This document shows, in pieces, positions 1 through 9,500 of a DNA stretch of 64,000 bases (its first letter is position 1; each line of letters begins with the position of its first letter). The notes under the pieces were generated by a model, which was not told the DNA's origin, did no database searches, and saw only the letters and a program-made list of their open reading frames with translations. Made by a program: the position numbers and the translations under genes. Origin of the DNA: Odiellus spinosus (Eukaryota > Arthropoda > Arachnida > Opiliones > Phalangiidae); the NCBI GenBank assembly GCA_963920705.1, contig OY987227.1:28439935-28503934 (forward strand), in the 5' to 3' direction.

Positions 1-229
1 CTTCTGTGATTACTTCCGTTCCTGGGTGGCACCCGAAAAAACGGACTCTGCTCAGTGCTCACGGTCTAACCTAAGCAGACGATGAATTCGGTTTAGTTAA
101 TTAGTTTATGCCATGGTAATGATGGTATGCGTAATTTTCGTCGTTAGAAGATTAGCGTTAGGTGATGTGAGGTATTCGACTGTAACTTAGTTTACCTAAC
201 AAGTATACAAAAATTTAATTTAGATAAAA

Positions 230-1624
230 ATGGGTAAAACCTATTGCGCCGCGCCTTTCTGTTTTAGTACTAGGGGGCAAGGAGGAGGAAAAACGGAAAA
301 AATGTTTTTCAGTTTTCCTTTGAGAGATTTGGATAGGTAAAATTGGATGTTATCAAAATATATATCGCTGATAATTTTATTACAGTTCAATCTATTTTAA
401 ATTCTTGACAGATTAAAAGTTTGGGTAAACAATATCGGAAGACCCGAATTGGTTGAAAGAATGAATGAAAATCCTCAAAAAATGAGAAACTACGTCTTAT
501 GCGTGGACCATTTTGATCCCTTGCAATTAATGAATGCTAGAGACCCAAAGTCCAAGTTAATAAGAACTGCCATTCCCACCATTTTCCATGACAAAAACCA
601 AAAAAGAGTATTAAATGGGATCACTGGTTTAGAGCAAGTTGCGAAGTTCCACATTACCAAACCGATACTCCCTACACCAACTGTCTATGGCTCAACGAAG
701 CTTATCTATCCTAGCAATAACGTACCTTACATTCAAATAGATCTTACTCCTACGCAAGCGTTGGTTCTGGACCAGCTTAGAAAGCAAAATATCAAAGTTA
801 TACAACTAACTGACGAGGAACCATCCGAGGAAAATAGTTTTACTAGTAAAATGCGAGGTGTTGAATCTGCTTTAAGCACCAGCCCCAAAACTAAGACAAA
901 TAGTAAAGTGATGATGCTCTCGAAAGATGGAAAGCACTTAACAGAAGTTGCCAATGTCAACTTTACCCAAAAACAGGCGATAGTTTACCAAACCATATCC
1001 AACCCCAAGGATAAAATAAACGTTGACAATCTTAAGAGATTAAAGCGTCAAGCGTGGCATTTAAAAAAACAAAATATAAAACTGCGAGAGAAAGTGAAAG
1101 AGCTTAAAAGAGGATTAACCATCGATAAAGTTGTAGAAAGAGCCATTTTGTATTTAGATGATGGCATTACCAAAGACTTGGTGGAATTTCAGATACGAAT
1201 GAGTGATAGAAAACAAATGGGAAAACGATATCCCAACAGTATTAAAGATTGGGCCTTAAAATTTTACAAACGCTTTCCAAGAGCGTATCGAGATTATCAA
1301 AAAGATCTCGGATTACCCAATAGGAGAACTCTCAATTTATGGGCTCACGGAGCCGATGAACTTATTTCCGAAGATTTAATAGAATCAGAATTGCAAGAAC
1401 TCAAAGATGGCAACGATAGTGATGACGACGAAGACCTGTTAAGTGAATTTAACGACGAAGAAATAAAGCAAGCGATGGAAGATGATGCTGAACTAAGTGA
1501 CCTGCGTGATGATGAGCTGAGTGATATGGAAGTTACGGACAAAACTGTAGTGAAAACTTCTCAGTTGACAAATTATTCTTTAAATAACCAAAGTGACAAA
1601 CTACCAACAACGGAACTACACTGA
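230..1624 (+). CDS. THAP domain protein with P-transposase-like region and acidic tail
   Basis: Two exons, 230-336 and 412-1624, joined by a 75-bp GT-AG intron, give 439 residues. The THAP zinc-binding DNA module is complete: C6-x4-C11 (YCAAPFC), W40, C66-x2-H69 followed by F, and TAIPTIF at about 88-94, matching the AVPTIF hallmark. A basic coiled coil lies at about 240-272. Residues about 286-346 (YPNSIKDWALKFYKRFPRAY, then LGLPNRRTLNLWA) resemble the helical region found in P-element/THAP9 transposases. A strongly acidic Asp/Glu segment follows at about 366-410. There is no RNase H-like catalytic region, so it is either a P-type transposase reduced to its DNA-binding part or a domesticated regulator. 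The start is the first ATG before the THAP cysteines. AATAAA occurs at 1777-1782. The THAP call is firm; the role is inferred. Confidence 0.85.
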
Positions 1625-1921
1625 AGAAAATTACAGTGTAGAAAATATGTTCAAATAAGCACTAAAAAATATTTTCCAAAAATGAAACTCAATGTAATAT
1701 AAAATTATTTTCAAAGCGGCAATGGGATTATCCTTATCTCGAACACCAAATTAATCAAAAAATACTTAACTAATATAATAAAGTTATTCTTCGATAATAG
1801 TTGTCATTTATCTTAAAATGGAGAGGGGCTAAAAAGTAAATTTTGTCCAAATGGGTGAAATATTGTTAGCAAAACTGGGAAAATAAAATTCCACCCCTCT
1901 TTCCCAATTTATCTTTCATTG

Positions 1922-2031
1922 CAGGGTTTGCCAGGGAGCTTGTGAGTACAGCTCAAACAGATCAGTTCCAAAACTGATTTTCTAGCCTTTATCTCTGCTT
2001 CAGTTTGAGCTCGCATAGACTGGCAACACTG
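1922..2031. mobile_element. Small hAT-like MITE (CAGGGTTTGCCAG ends)
   Basis: The left end reads CAGGGTTTGCCAG and the right end CTGGCAACACTG, an imperfect terminal inverted repeat of the CAGGG type common in hAT elements. The body is 110 bp and itself folds (AGCTCAAAC against GTTTGAGCT). No clear 8-bp target duplication was found, so the class is tentative. Confidence 0.4.
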
Positions 2032-2049
2032 GGGGAATGGCATTAATTC

Positions 2050-2249
2050 CTTAGATGCTCTACCTGCTCTGAAATTTGCCCCTTTAAAACGCTCTTCCCT
2101 TATGCCAAGGAGGATCAGAGATCTGATCCTCCTTGCTTATGCACACAGCCTAGCTTTGACAGTACATTTTGTTATGTACTATGTCGCCTGCTAAGTTAGA
2201 AAGAAGGCGACTTTAAATGGAGCTTAAAAATCGCGGATAGTCCCTTTAA
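2050..2249 (+). mobile_element. TTAA-type MITE family 1, copy with hairpin insert
   Basis: This diverged copy matches those at 5694, 7755, 8307 and 35747. Shared landmarks are a CTGCTCTGAAATTTGCCCC left part, TAGCTTTGAC, GCTAAGTTAGAAAGAAGGCG, and a right end GATAGTCCCTTTAA. It is longer than its relatives because a 30-bp hairpin is inserted at 2106-2135. Confidence 0.7.
2106..2135. mobile_element. 30-bp hairpin insertion with 7-bp target duplication
   Basis: The arms CAAGGAGGATCAG and CTGATCCTCCTTG flank a 4-nt loop. Direct repeats CTTATGC lie on both sides (2099-2105 and 2136-2142). Sister MITE copies lack the insert and have a single CTTACGC-type site. The arms match the termini of the 292-bp element at 40678-40969, so this looks like an internally deleted copy made of little more than the two ends. 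Confidence 0.7.
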
Positions 2250-2335
2250 GTGAAAGTATGTATAACCATACCTATTGTCTCACTAACACAAATCTGGAAA
2301 TATTGGCATATATTTGAATACTGTCGATTAATATG

Positions 2336-2564
2336 ATCGTCGTCAATTTGGCAGAATCGGTCGTTCATTCGGCCAGAACAATCGGCCCAAAACATTTCCC
2401 AGATTCTGCTAGACTCGCGACTCGAGATATGGCCTAAAACCATTTTAAGACCTACCTATCAAGGTTTAGTTTTCGACGAATTTTACGGTAAAAACGTTAA
2501 AATTAGGGGTAACTGAAATCATTTATCATAATATTCATTATTTTTAATATTTTAACTATAAATG
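2336..2564 (+). repeat. Left 229-bp terminal inverted repeat
   Basis: This is the reverse complement of 4811-5039. The left arm passes into AT-rich spacer and 201-bp tandem units on its inner side. Apparent short ORFs in both arms are mirror images of one another and are not genes. Confidence 0.8.
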
Positions 2565-2659
2565 CTTTGTAAAAAAAGCATTTAAACTAAAATTAACAAA
2601 ATTTTACGTAATCACTTCACAATAGATGGCGCATTGATGACGCAAATAAAGCTTCAAAA

Positions 2660-3328
2660 TTCAAACTAGCTTTTTCACATATACTGTATATTTATCAAGG
2701 GGGTGGATAAAAACCCGATATCTCGCCTCAAAAACGGTCAAAGTTTTTTTAAATAATTCTCAATTATTCTAATTAAACTCCTCTTTCGAATGAGATAGGT
2801 CTAAACGAATTCAACTCATTCCTTCATTAGGAAATAAAATGATCAAACTTAGGAAAAAACTAGTTTTTTCACAAATTTTATACTATATAAATATCAGAGG
2901 GGGGGACATGAAAAGCCATATATCTCGGCTCAAAAACGGTCAAAGTTTTTTAAATAATTCTCAATTATTCTAATTAAACTCTTCTTTCGAATGAGATAGG
3001 TCTAGTTAAATTCAACTCATTCCTTCATTAGGAAATAAAATGATCAAACTTAGGAAAAAGGTAGTTTTTTCACAAATTTTATACTGTTTAAATATCAGGG
3101 GGGGGGGACATAAAAAGCCATATATCTCGGCTCAAAAACGGTCAAAGTTTTTTAAATAATTCTCAATTATTCTAATTAAACTCCTCTTTCGAATGAGATA
3201 GGTCTAGTTAAATTCAACTCATTCCTTCATTAGGAAATAAAATTATCAAACTTAGGAAAAAACTAGTTTTTTCACAAATTTTATACTATATAAATATCAG
3301 GGGGGCATAAAAAGCCATATATCTCGGC
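2660..3328. repeat. Tandem array, about 201-bp unit, about 3.4 copies
   Basis: The landmark GAAATAAAATGATCAAAC recurs at about 2831, 3032 and 3234. Each unit also carries a short poly-G run after TAAATATCA. The last unit stops inside ATATCTCGGC where the 21-bp array begins. Confidence 0.85.
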
Positions 3329-4810
3329 GGGTTGAGAAAGAGTTGAGACGGGTTGAGAAAGAGTTGAGACGGGTTGAGAAAGAGTTGAGACGGGTTGAGA
3401 AAGAGTTGAGACGGGTTGAGAAAGAGTTGAGACGGGTTGAGAAAGAGTTGAGACGGGTTGAGAAAGAGTTGAGACGGGTTGAGAAAGAGTTGAGACGGGT
3501 TGAGAAAGAGTTGAGACGGGTTGAGAAAGAGTTGAGACGGGTTGAGAAAGAGTTGAGACGGGTTGAGAAAGAGTTGAGACGGGTTGAGAAAGAGTTGAGA
3601 CGGGTTGAGAAAGAGTTGAGACGGGTTGAGAAAGAGTTGAGACGGGTTGAGAAAGAGTTGAGACGGGTTGAGAAAGAGTTGAGACGGGTTGAGAAAGAGT
3701 TGAGACGGGTTGAGAAAGAGTTGAGACGGGTTGAGAAAGAGTTGAGACGGGTTGAGAAAGAGTTGAGACGGGTTGAGAAAGAGTTGAGACGGGTTGAGAA
3801 AGAGTTGAGACGGGTTGAGAAAGAGTTGAGACGGGTTGAGAAAGAGTTGAGACGGGTTGAGAAAGAGTTGAGACGGGTTGAGAAAGAGTTGAGACGGGTT
3901 GAGAAAGAGTTGAGACGGGTTGAGAAAGAGTTGAGACGGGTTGAGAAAGAGTTGAGACGGGTTGAGAAAGAGTTGAGACGGGTTGAGAAAGAGTTGAGAC
4001 GGGTTGAGAAAGAGTTGAGACGGGTTGAGAAAGAGTTGAGACGGGTTGAGAAAGAGTTGAGACGGGTTGAGAAAGAGTTGAGACGGGTTGAGAAAGAGTT
4101 GAGACGGGTTGAGAAAGAGTTGAGACGGGTTGAGAAAGAGTTGAGACGGGTTGAGAAAGAGTTGAGACGGGTTGAGAAAGAGTTGAGACGGGTTGAGAAA
4201 GAGTTGAGACGGGTTGAGAAAGAGTTGAGACGGGTTGAGAAAGAGTTGAGACGGGTTGAGAAAGAGTTGAGACGGGTTGAGAGTTGAGACGGGTTGAGAG
4301 TTGAGACGGGTTGAGAAAGAGTTGAGACGGGTTGAGAAAGAGTTGAGACGGGTTGAGAAAGAGTTGAGACGGGTTGAGAAAGAGTTGAGACGGGTTGAGA
4401 AAGAGTTGAGACGGGTTGAGAAAGAGTTGAGACGGGTTGAGAAAGAGTTGAGACGGGTTGAGAAAGAGTTGAGACGGGTTGAGAAAGAGTTGAGACGGGT
4501 TGAGAAAGAGTTGAGACGGGTTGAGAAAGAGTTGAGACGGGTTGAGAAAGAGTTGAGACGGGTTGAGAAAGAGTTGAGACGGGTTGAGAAAGAGTTGAGA
4601 CGGGTTGAGAAAGAGTTGAGACGGGTTGAGAAAGAGTTGAGACGGGTTGAGAAAGAGTTGAGACGGGTTGAGAAAGAGTTGAGACGGGTTGAGAAAGAGT
4701 TGAGACGGGTTGAGAAAGAGTTGAGACGGGTTGAGAAAGAGTTGAGACGGGTTGAGAAAGAGTTGAGACGGGTTGAGAAAGAGTTGAGACGGGTTGAGAA
4801 AGAGTTGAGA
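3329..4810. repeat. 21-bp minisatellite, about 71 copies
   Basis: The unit begins GGGTTGAGAAAG and ends TTGAGAC, and is almost perfectly homogeneous over about 1.48 kb. Two 17-bp units that lack AAAG sit near 4277-4310. Because 21 is divisible by three, long open frames arise on both strands (7-residue periods such as RRVEKEL); these are artefacts of the repeat, not genes. Confidence 0.95.
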
Positions 4811-5039
4811 CATTTATAGTTAAAATATTAAAAATAATGAATATTATGATAAATGATTTCAGTTACCCCCAATTTTAACGTTTTTACCGTAAAATTCGTC
4901 GAAAACTAAACCTTGATAGGTAGGTCTTAAAATGGTTTTAGGCCATATCTCGAGTCGCGAGTTTAGCAGAATCTGGGAAATGTTTTGGGCCGATTGTTCT
5001 GGCCGAATGAACGACCGATTCTGCCAAATTGACGACGAT
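4811..5039 (-). repeat. Right 229-bp terminal inverted repeat
   Basis: This is the reverse complement of 2336-2564. Its inner end abuts the minisatellite directly. Confidence 0.8.
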
Positions 5040-6565
5040 AAAAATATGGGGGAGTTAAAAATATTTATGCAAGAGTTCTTGATCTTAAACTTCAATGACA
5101 CTAAGTCGCTACAACCAGTCGACCTCAATCAGTTAAATTTGAAGTTTTTCAAAACATTTAGAGGGTGTAGAAATATCAGGGACATTCACTGGTAAAAACA
5201 AAACCTGTTAAGTTATTTTAAAGTGGGCGGGCTGAACAAGTTGGCAAGAGCCGAATTATATGGGGCTCAGTTATCCCGGGCCCGATAGGCGAGGGGGGAG
5301 GAATGACACGCCCTTCCGTAAAAAGTATTAAAATATAAAACAAACAAGATGGTTAAGTCCATAAGGAAGCCACACCCCGAGAGCCCTTGGTGACCACAGT
5401 CGCTAAGTCACTCGCGCAAAAAACCATAAATTTGTCGGACTGCATTCTACCTTTAAGTATAATTCAAAGTCTAACCAGTTATTCGAGCAAAAAAAAAAAA
5501 AAAAAAAAAAATGATTCGTGTAAAAAACCATAAATCATGTTGATGATACCGTCAATAATACAAATTTGTTAAGCGCCTGTAAATGTGTTCCAGCCTCAGT
5601 ACACCAAAGAAAATCCGCATCAAACAGTCGCGTCTCTCTAATTGGCTAGATTAAAAATTTATCGGCACGAGCTCCTTTTTAGGTTCCCATTAGTTAAAGG
5701 CCCTATCTGATCTGAAACTGGCCCCTTTAATATGCTCTTCCCTTACGCACGCAGCCTAGCTTTGACTGTACAATTTGTTTTGTACAACGTCGTCTGCTAA
5801 GCTAGAAAAGAAGGCGACTTTAAAGGGGATTTGAAAATCGCAGATAGTCCCTTTAAAGGCCGCTGGGCCATCGGAAGCGGGGGGGGGGGGTTCTCAAGTA
5901 CCTTCGAACCTGGGGACTCCCGTATAATTTGACCACCCACTTAAAAATAACTTTCGATGCTGAAAGGCGCGCTTTCTTTCCCACTATTTTTTCTGCTATA
6001 TACTAGCGCCCATTCAACTTGCAGAAGATAACGTGGGAATAGTGTATAAACTGAAGGAATGCAGGGAAGCGCTTCTCAGGAAAACTTGTTTGTGGAAATT
6101 CTCCTTGAAGAAAGCGTTTTCTTTTAGCATTTAGCGCTTTTGTCTCCCAAATACACAAAAAGAATTGTATCTTTTTAAAATAATGCCCAATCAGCCACAA
6201 TACCCCACGCTTCCCAAAGAGAAGTAACTCTTCAAACATGTATTCTATAAATATCTCTTTTCACTTGAGAAGTTGAGATAGTAGGGTTTTTTTTTAGCCA
6301 TCGAATATACGCGGAAGAGAGCGGGATTCAACCAAAACTACCTTACAGGCTTTAAATGTTATTGCTATCCCCTCTGTCCCTGGAAACATTTTGGCACCGG
6401 AAGGGGATCAGAGCATTGCCACTTTTTTTCCTCTCCATCTTCTAAGCGCGCTTACCCAACCTCTCGCCACTTTTTCAAGAACTCCGGCTTTGGTGGTTGT
6501 TCTTCGAAGAAACAGGTGGTTTAAAATAATATTTTGTTAGATGGACGTGTTAATTTAAAGAAAAA
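5040..6565. other. Gene-free stretch upstream of the acylphosphatase-like gene
   Basis: It contains a fragment related, in reverse complement, to the 105-bp repeat at 10588 (about 5425-5500), a poly-A run near 5491-5510, a family 1 MITE (5694-5856) and a poly-G run at about 5880. No coding exon was recognised. Confidence 0.6.
5694..5856 (+). mobile_element. TTAA-type MITE family 1, near full-length copy
   Basis: It starts TTAAAGGCCCTATCTG and ends GCAGATAGTCCCTTTAA, an imperfect inverted repeat including TTAA at both ends, 163 bp long. TTAA flanks suggest piggyBac or Kolobok-type mobilisation; no transposase of either type is in the window. Confidence 0.8.
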
Positions 6566-9500
6566 ATGTTAAAACATCGGGAAAACCCTAAATTTTTCTT
6601 CAGGAATATAGATCGTAGTAGAATAAAGAAGATTAAGGAAATGGTTTACTGCGATTTGATTTCCCGCGAAAGTACTTGGATGTGGACACCACCCAGTATC
6701 TTAGAAAGGTACTACCAGACTCATCCTCTCCTGGTCCAAGTTGACTTCGAAGTCTTTGGCGGAGTTCACGGTATGATTTTTGTCCAAATTTAATTTAAAC
6801 ATTTAAATAATATTCCGCCATATTTAATTATACCCGCGAAAGTGTAATTTTAGCAATGAATCAGATTCGTTTTGGGTAAACTTTATCATCTGCCAACTAA
6901 AATTGTTTTTCCATAGGAAAATAATCTAATTTAAAAACCAGCGCTTCCGTTTTCATAAGATGAAAAGGATATGTTAGAGAAATAAAAAACGAATTTCTCT
7001 CGCGGCTATTTTTGGAATAGCCAATCACCCAATTTTATTTAGCGCGCCCTTATAAAGCTTGGCTGCCCTTAATTGAGGTTAAAATTCTACAGAATGCAAA
7101 TTTCGCCATCTTTACACCCGGAAAATATCACAATAGATGTAAACTCGAGAATTAAAGATAGCGGCAAATCCGAACCACTTGTGTTAACGAAAAATAGTGT
7201 CTTCGCGGCTTTTTAAGTAACTGTACCACGCTCTCCCATAATGAGAGACAATTGAGAAGGAAAACCGCGCCGCATACCAAAAATCTCGAGGTTACCCCTT
7301 GGAAAAAATAATCTGGTACTCTGCCAGCTACGAATATTAACCGAGTACTATATAGGCCTAAACTTAAAAGCTTTTTAGTAAAAATGGGTTAAGTTTAGAT
7401 AGTGTATTTTATGAATGATTTTAACTACTCGTTTCATTCCTTTCAGGTGTTTATTTCACTAAGGTATGTTGAGTTTTAATACCACTTAAATGGACTATCT
7501 GCGTTTTCTAAAGCCCCTTCTTCTCTTGCTTAGCCGACGACGTACATAAATTGTACAGTCAAAGCTAAGCTGAGTGCAGAAGGGAAGACGATTTTCAAGG
7601 GACAAATTTCAGAGCAGATAGGGCCTTTAAAGAGGCAGTCAACTTTTGTAAAACGACCCTGTGACGTCGCCGGTTTGCAACTTTCTTCATTGTTAAGAAA
7701 TGACGTCACAGTGACGGTTTTCAAACTGGGTCCGCCGCCTCAGCTTTAATCCCTTTAAAGGCCCTATCTGCTCTGAAATTTGCCCCTTTAATACGCTCTT
7801 CCCATACTTACACATCCTAGCTTTGACTGTACAGTTCGCTATGTACAACCTCGTCTGCTAAGCTAGAAAAGAAGGCGACTTTAAAGCGGATTTAAAAATC
7901 ACAGATAGTCCCTTTAATCGAATTAAAATAACGAGGTACTTATGGCAGTTTTTAAATTTCAAAGTATGCCCGTGATATGACGAACGCTTTGGGTATCAGG
8001 GGATGGATCCGCCTGACGAGATGGGGCACGGTTTTTGGTCAAATTCAAGGTGAAAAGGACAAAGTCGATGAAATGTAAGTTCCTCAGATTGACCTTGACA
8101 CGTGGATCGCTGGAAACACGTGGCACAAAACTATTTAAATGGCGCGCTTCCCATCAGGCTTAGCAGAGCGCAAATTCATCCAAAAATGATTTTTTTTGGG
8201 TGTGAAAACAGAATAATAGTATTAATAAGAGATTTGCATTATAATAGAAATGCAGGACTATTATCTAAGAAGACAATCGAGGTTACAACTTATAGGGCCA
8301 TACTCTTTAAAGGCCCTATCTGCTCTGAAACTTGCCCCTTTAAAATGCTCTTCCCTTACGCACGCAGCCTTTTGTACAATGTCATCTGCTAAGCTAGAAA
8401 AGAAGGCGACTTTAAAAGGGATTTGAAAACGCAGATAGTCCCTTTAAATTTTCTTCAACTCTGTATGGGAAAAAGTGGAACCTCAATGTAAAGGGTTAAT
8501 TCACGAATGGTGAAAGGATGGCGGAAGTTAAAAATCTAATAATAAATCGGCAGAGTAAGGGATTTGTTTAACAACTGGAATCAGCTAACTCAGCTTGTTT
8601 GTTTTTCTGAGATGGCGATTACAGATGAGGGCGAATTACGTAGGAAGGGGAGAGATTTGAAACTATATTCGAGTATAAACATTTAAAACAAAAACTTCGT
8701 GTTTCTACTGTAACGAGTTTGCGGCTAATTAACCGTTTCTTTCGCGTTGTTCGGAGTTTGAACTTAGCTCAATTGAACATTTTTGAAGGGTGCCTGAAGG
8801 GAAAATCGAAAGCCCTATTTAGATGTAATAAAAAAAGCCCCTTGCTCCAGTCAAATATTTTTAACTCAGCTTAATTACTCCAAAATTAAGGTTTAAAGTC
8901 AGCATAAATCGTCCACCATTTTGTTCCATGTAGAACAAGGAATATCAGCCAATAAGATGTTTTGTTAGAAAGCTTCAATAGTCCTGGTCGATTTGCCGGA
9001 AATGGGCCCTTGTCTCATAGCCGCGCCGCCATCTTTTTGTAGTAACAGGTTGCCAGACTATTTCTAATTTTATTTCCCACAAACCAAATTCAAGTTGTTA
9101 GTCCAACGCTTCCTATATGATAAAGTATAGGAGGCGTTGGTTAGTCTGTAGCTATTTTCACACTACAAAAAGATGGCGGACGATCACGTGACAAAAAGTT
9201 TTCCCCGCCAAAATTTTCGCGAGGTTCTCTAGACTTACGGTTTTGGAAATCGACCAGGACTATATTGGTTCCACATAAAAACATACTTTCGCTTGACTTT
9301 ATATATATTTTTTATGGGATATGTTACGCCACCTTTAGGGGGCTTTCCGCTTTTATATTCTGTATTATATTGGAATGAAAAGACGAGATTTGATTGGCTC
9401 GTATCCCCTTCTCTCTGAGCAGGATCATGGACAAAATGGTGCTCGACCTGCTAGTTCTAAATCCCGTTTTTTTCGCAATTTAACTATTTCAGGTCCTTTC

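Larger units (their letters stand above)
1625..2335. other. 3' flank of the THAP gene, gene-free
   Basis: This holds the THAP 3'UTR with its AATAAA, a small hAT-like inverted-repeat element (1922-2031), and a TTAA-family MITE copy (about 2050-2249) that itself carries a 30-bp hairpin insertion. No coding exon was seen. Confidence 0.6.
2336..5039. mobile_element. 2.7-kb element with 229-bp TIRs enclosing two tandem arrays
   Basis: The segments 2336-2564 and 4811-5039 are reverse complements of each other with only a few differences. Between them are about 3.4 copies of a 201-bp AT-rich unit (about 2660-3328) and then a homogeneous 21-bp array (3329-4810) that abuts the right inverted repeat directly. 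No transposase is inside, so it would be non-autonomous. The outer motif ATCGTCGTC ends both arms. A convincing target duplication was not found (AATATG occurs near both ends but not at matching offsets). Foldback-like elements carrying internal satellite arrays are known in insects and bivalves; family membership here is not established. Confidence 0.7.

Noticed and set aside
3281-4819. Open frames of 510, 314 and 172 residues on both strands
   Set aside because: They are the 21-bp tandem repeat read in frame (unit divisible by three), with no start context, splice sites or non-repeat domain.
2330-5048. AATATG as target duplication of the 229-bp TIR element
   Set aside because: The two occurrences lie at different offsets from the inverted repeats (adjacent at left, three bases away at right).
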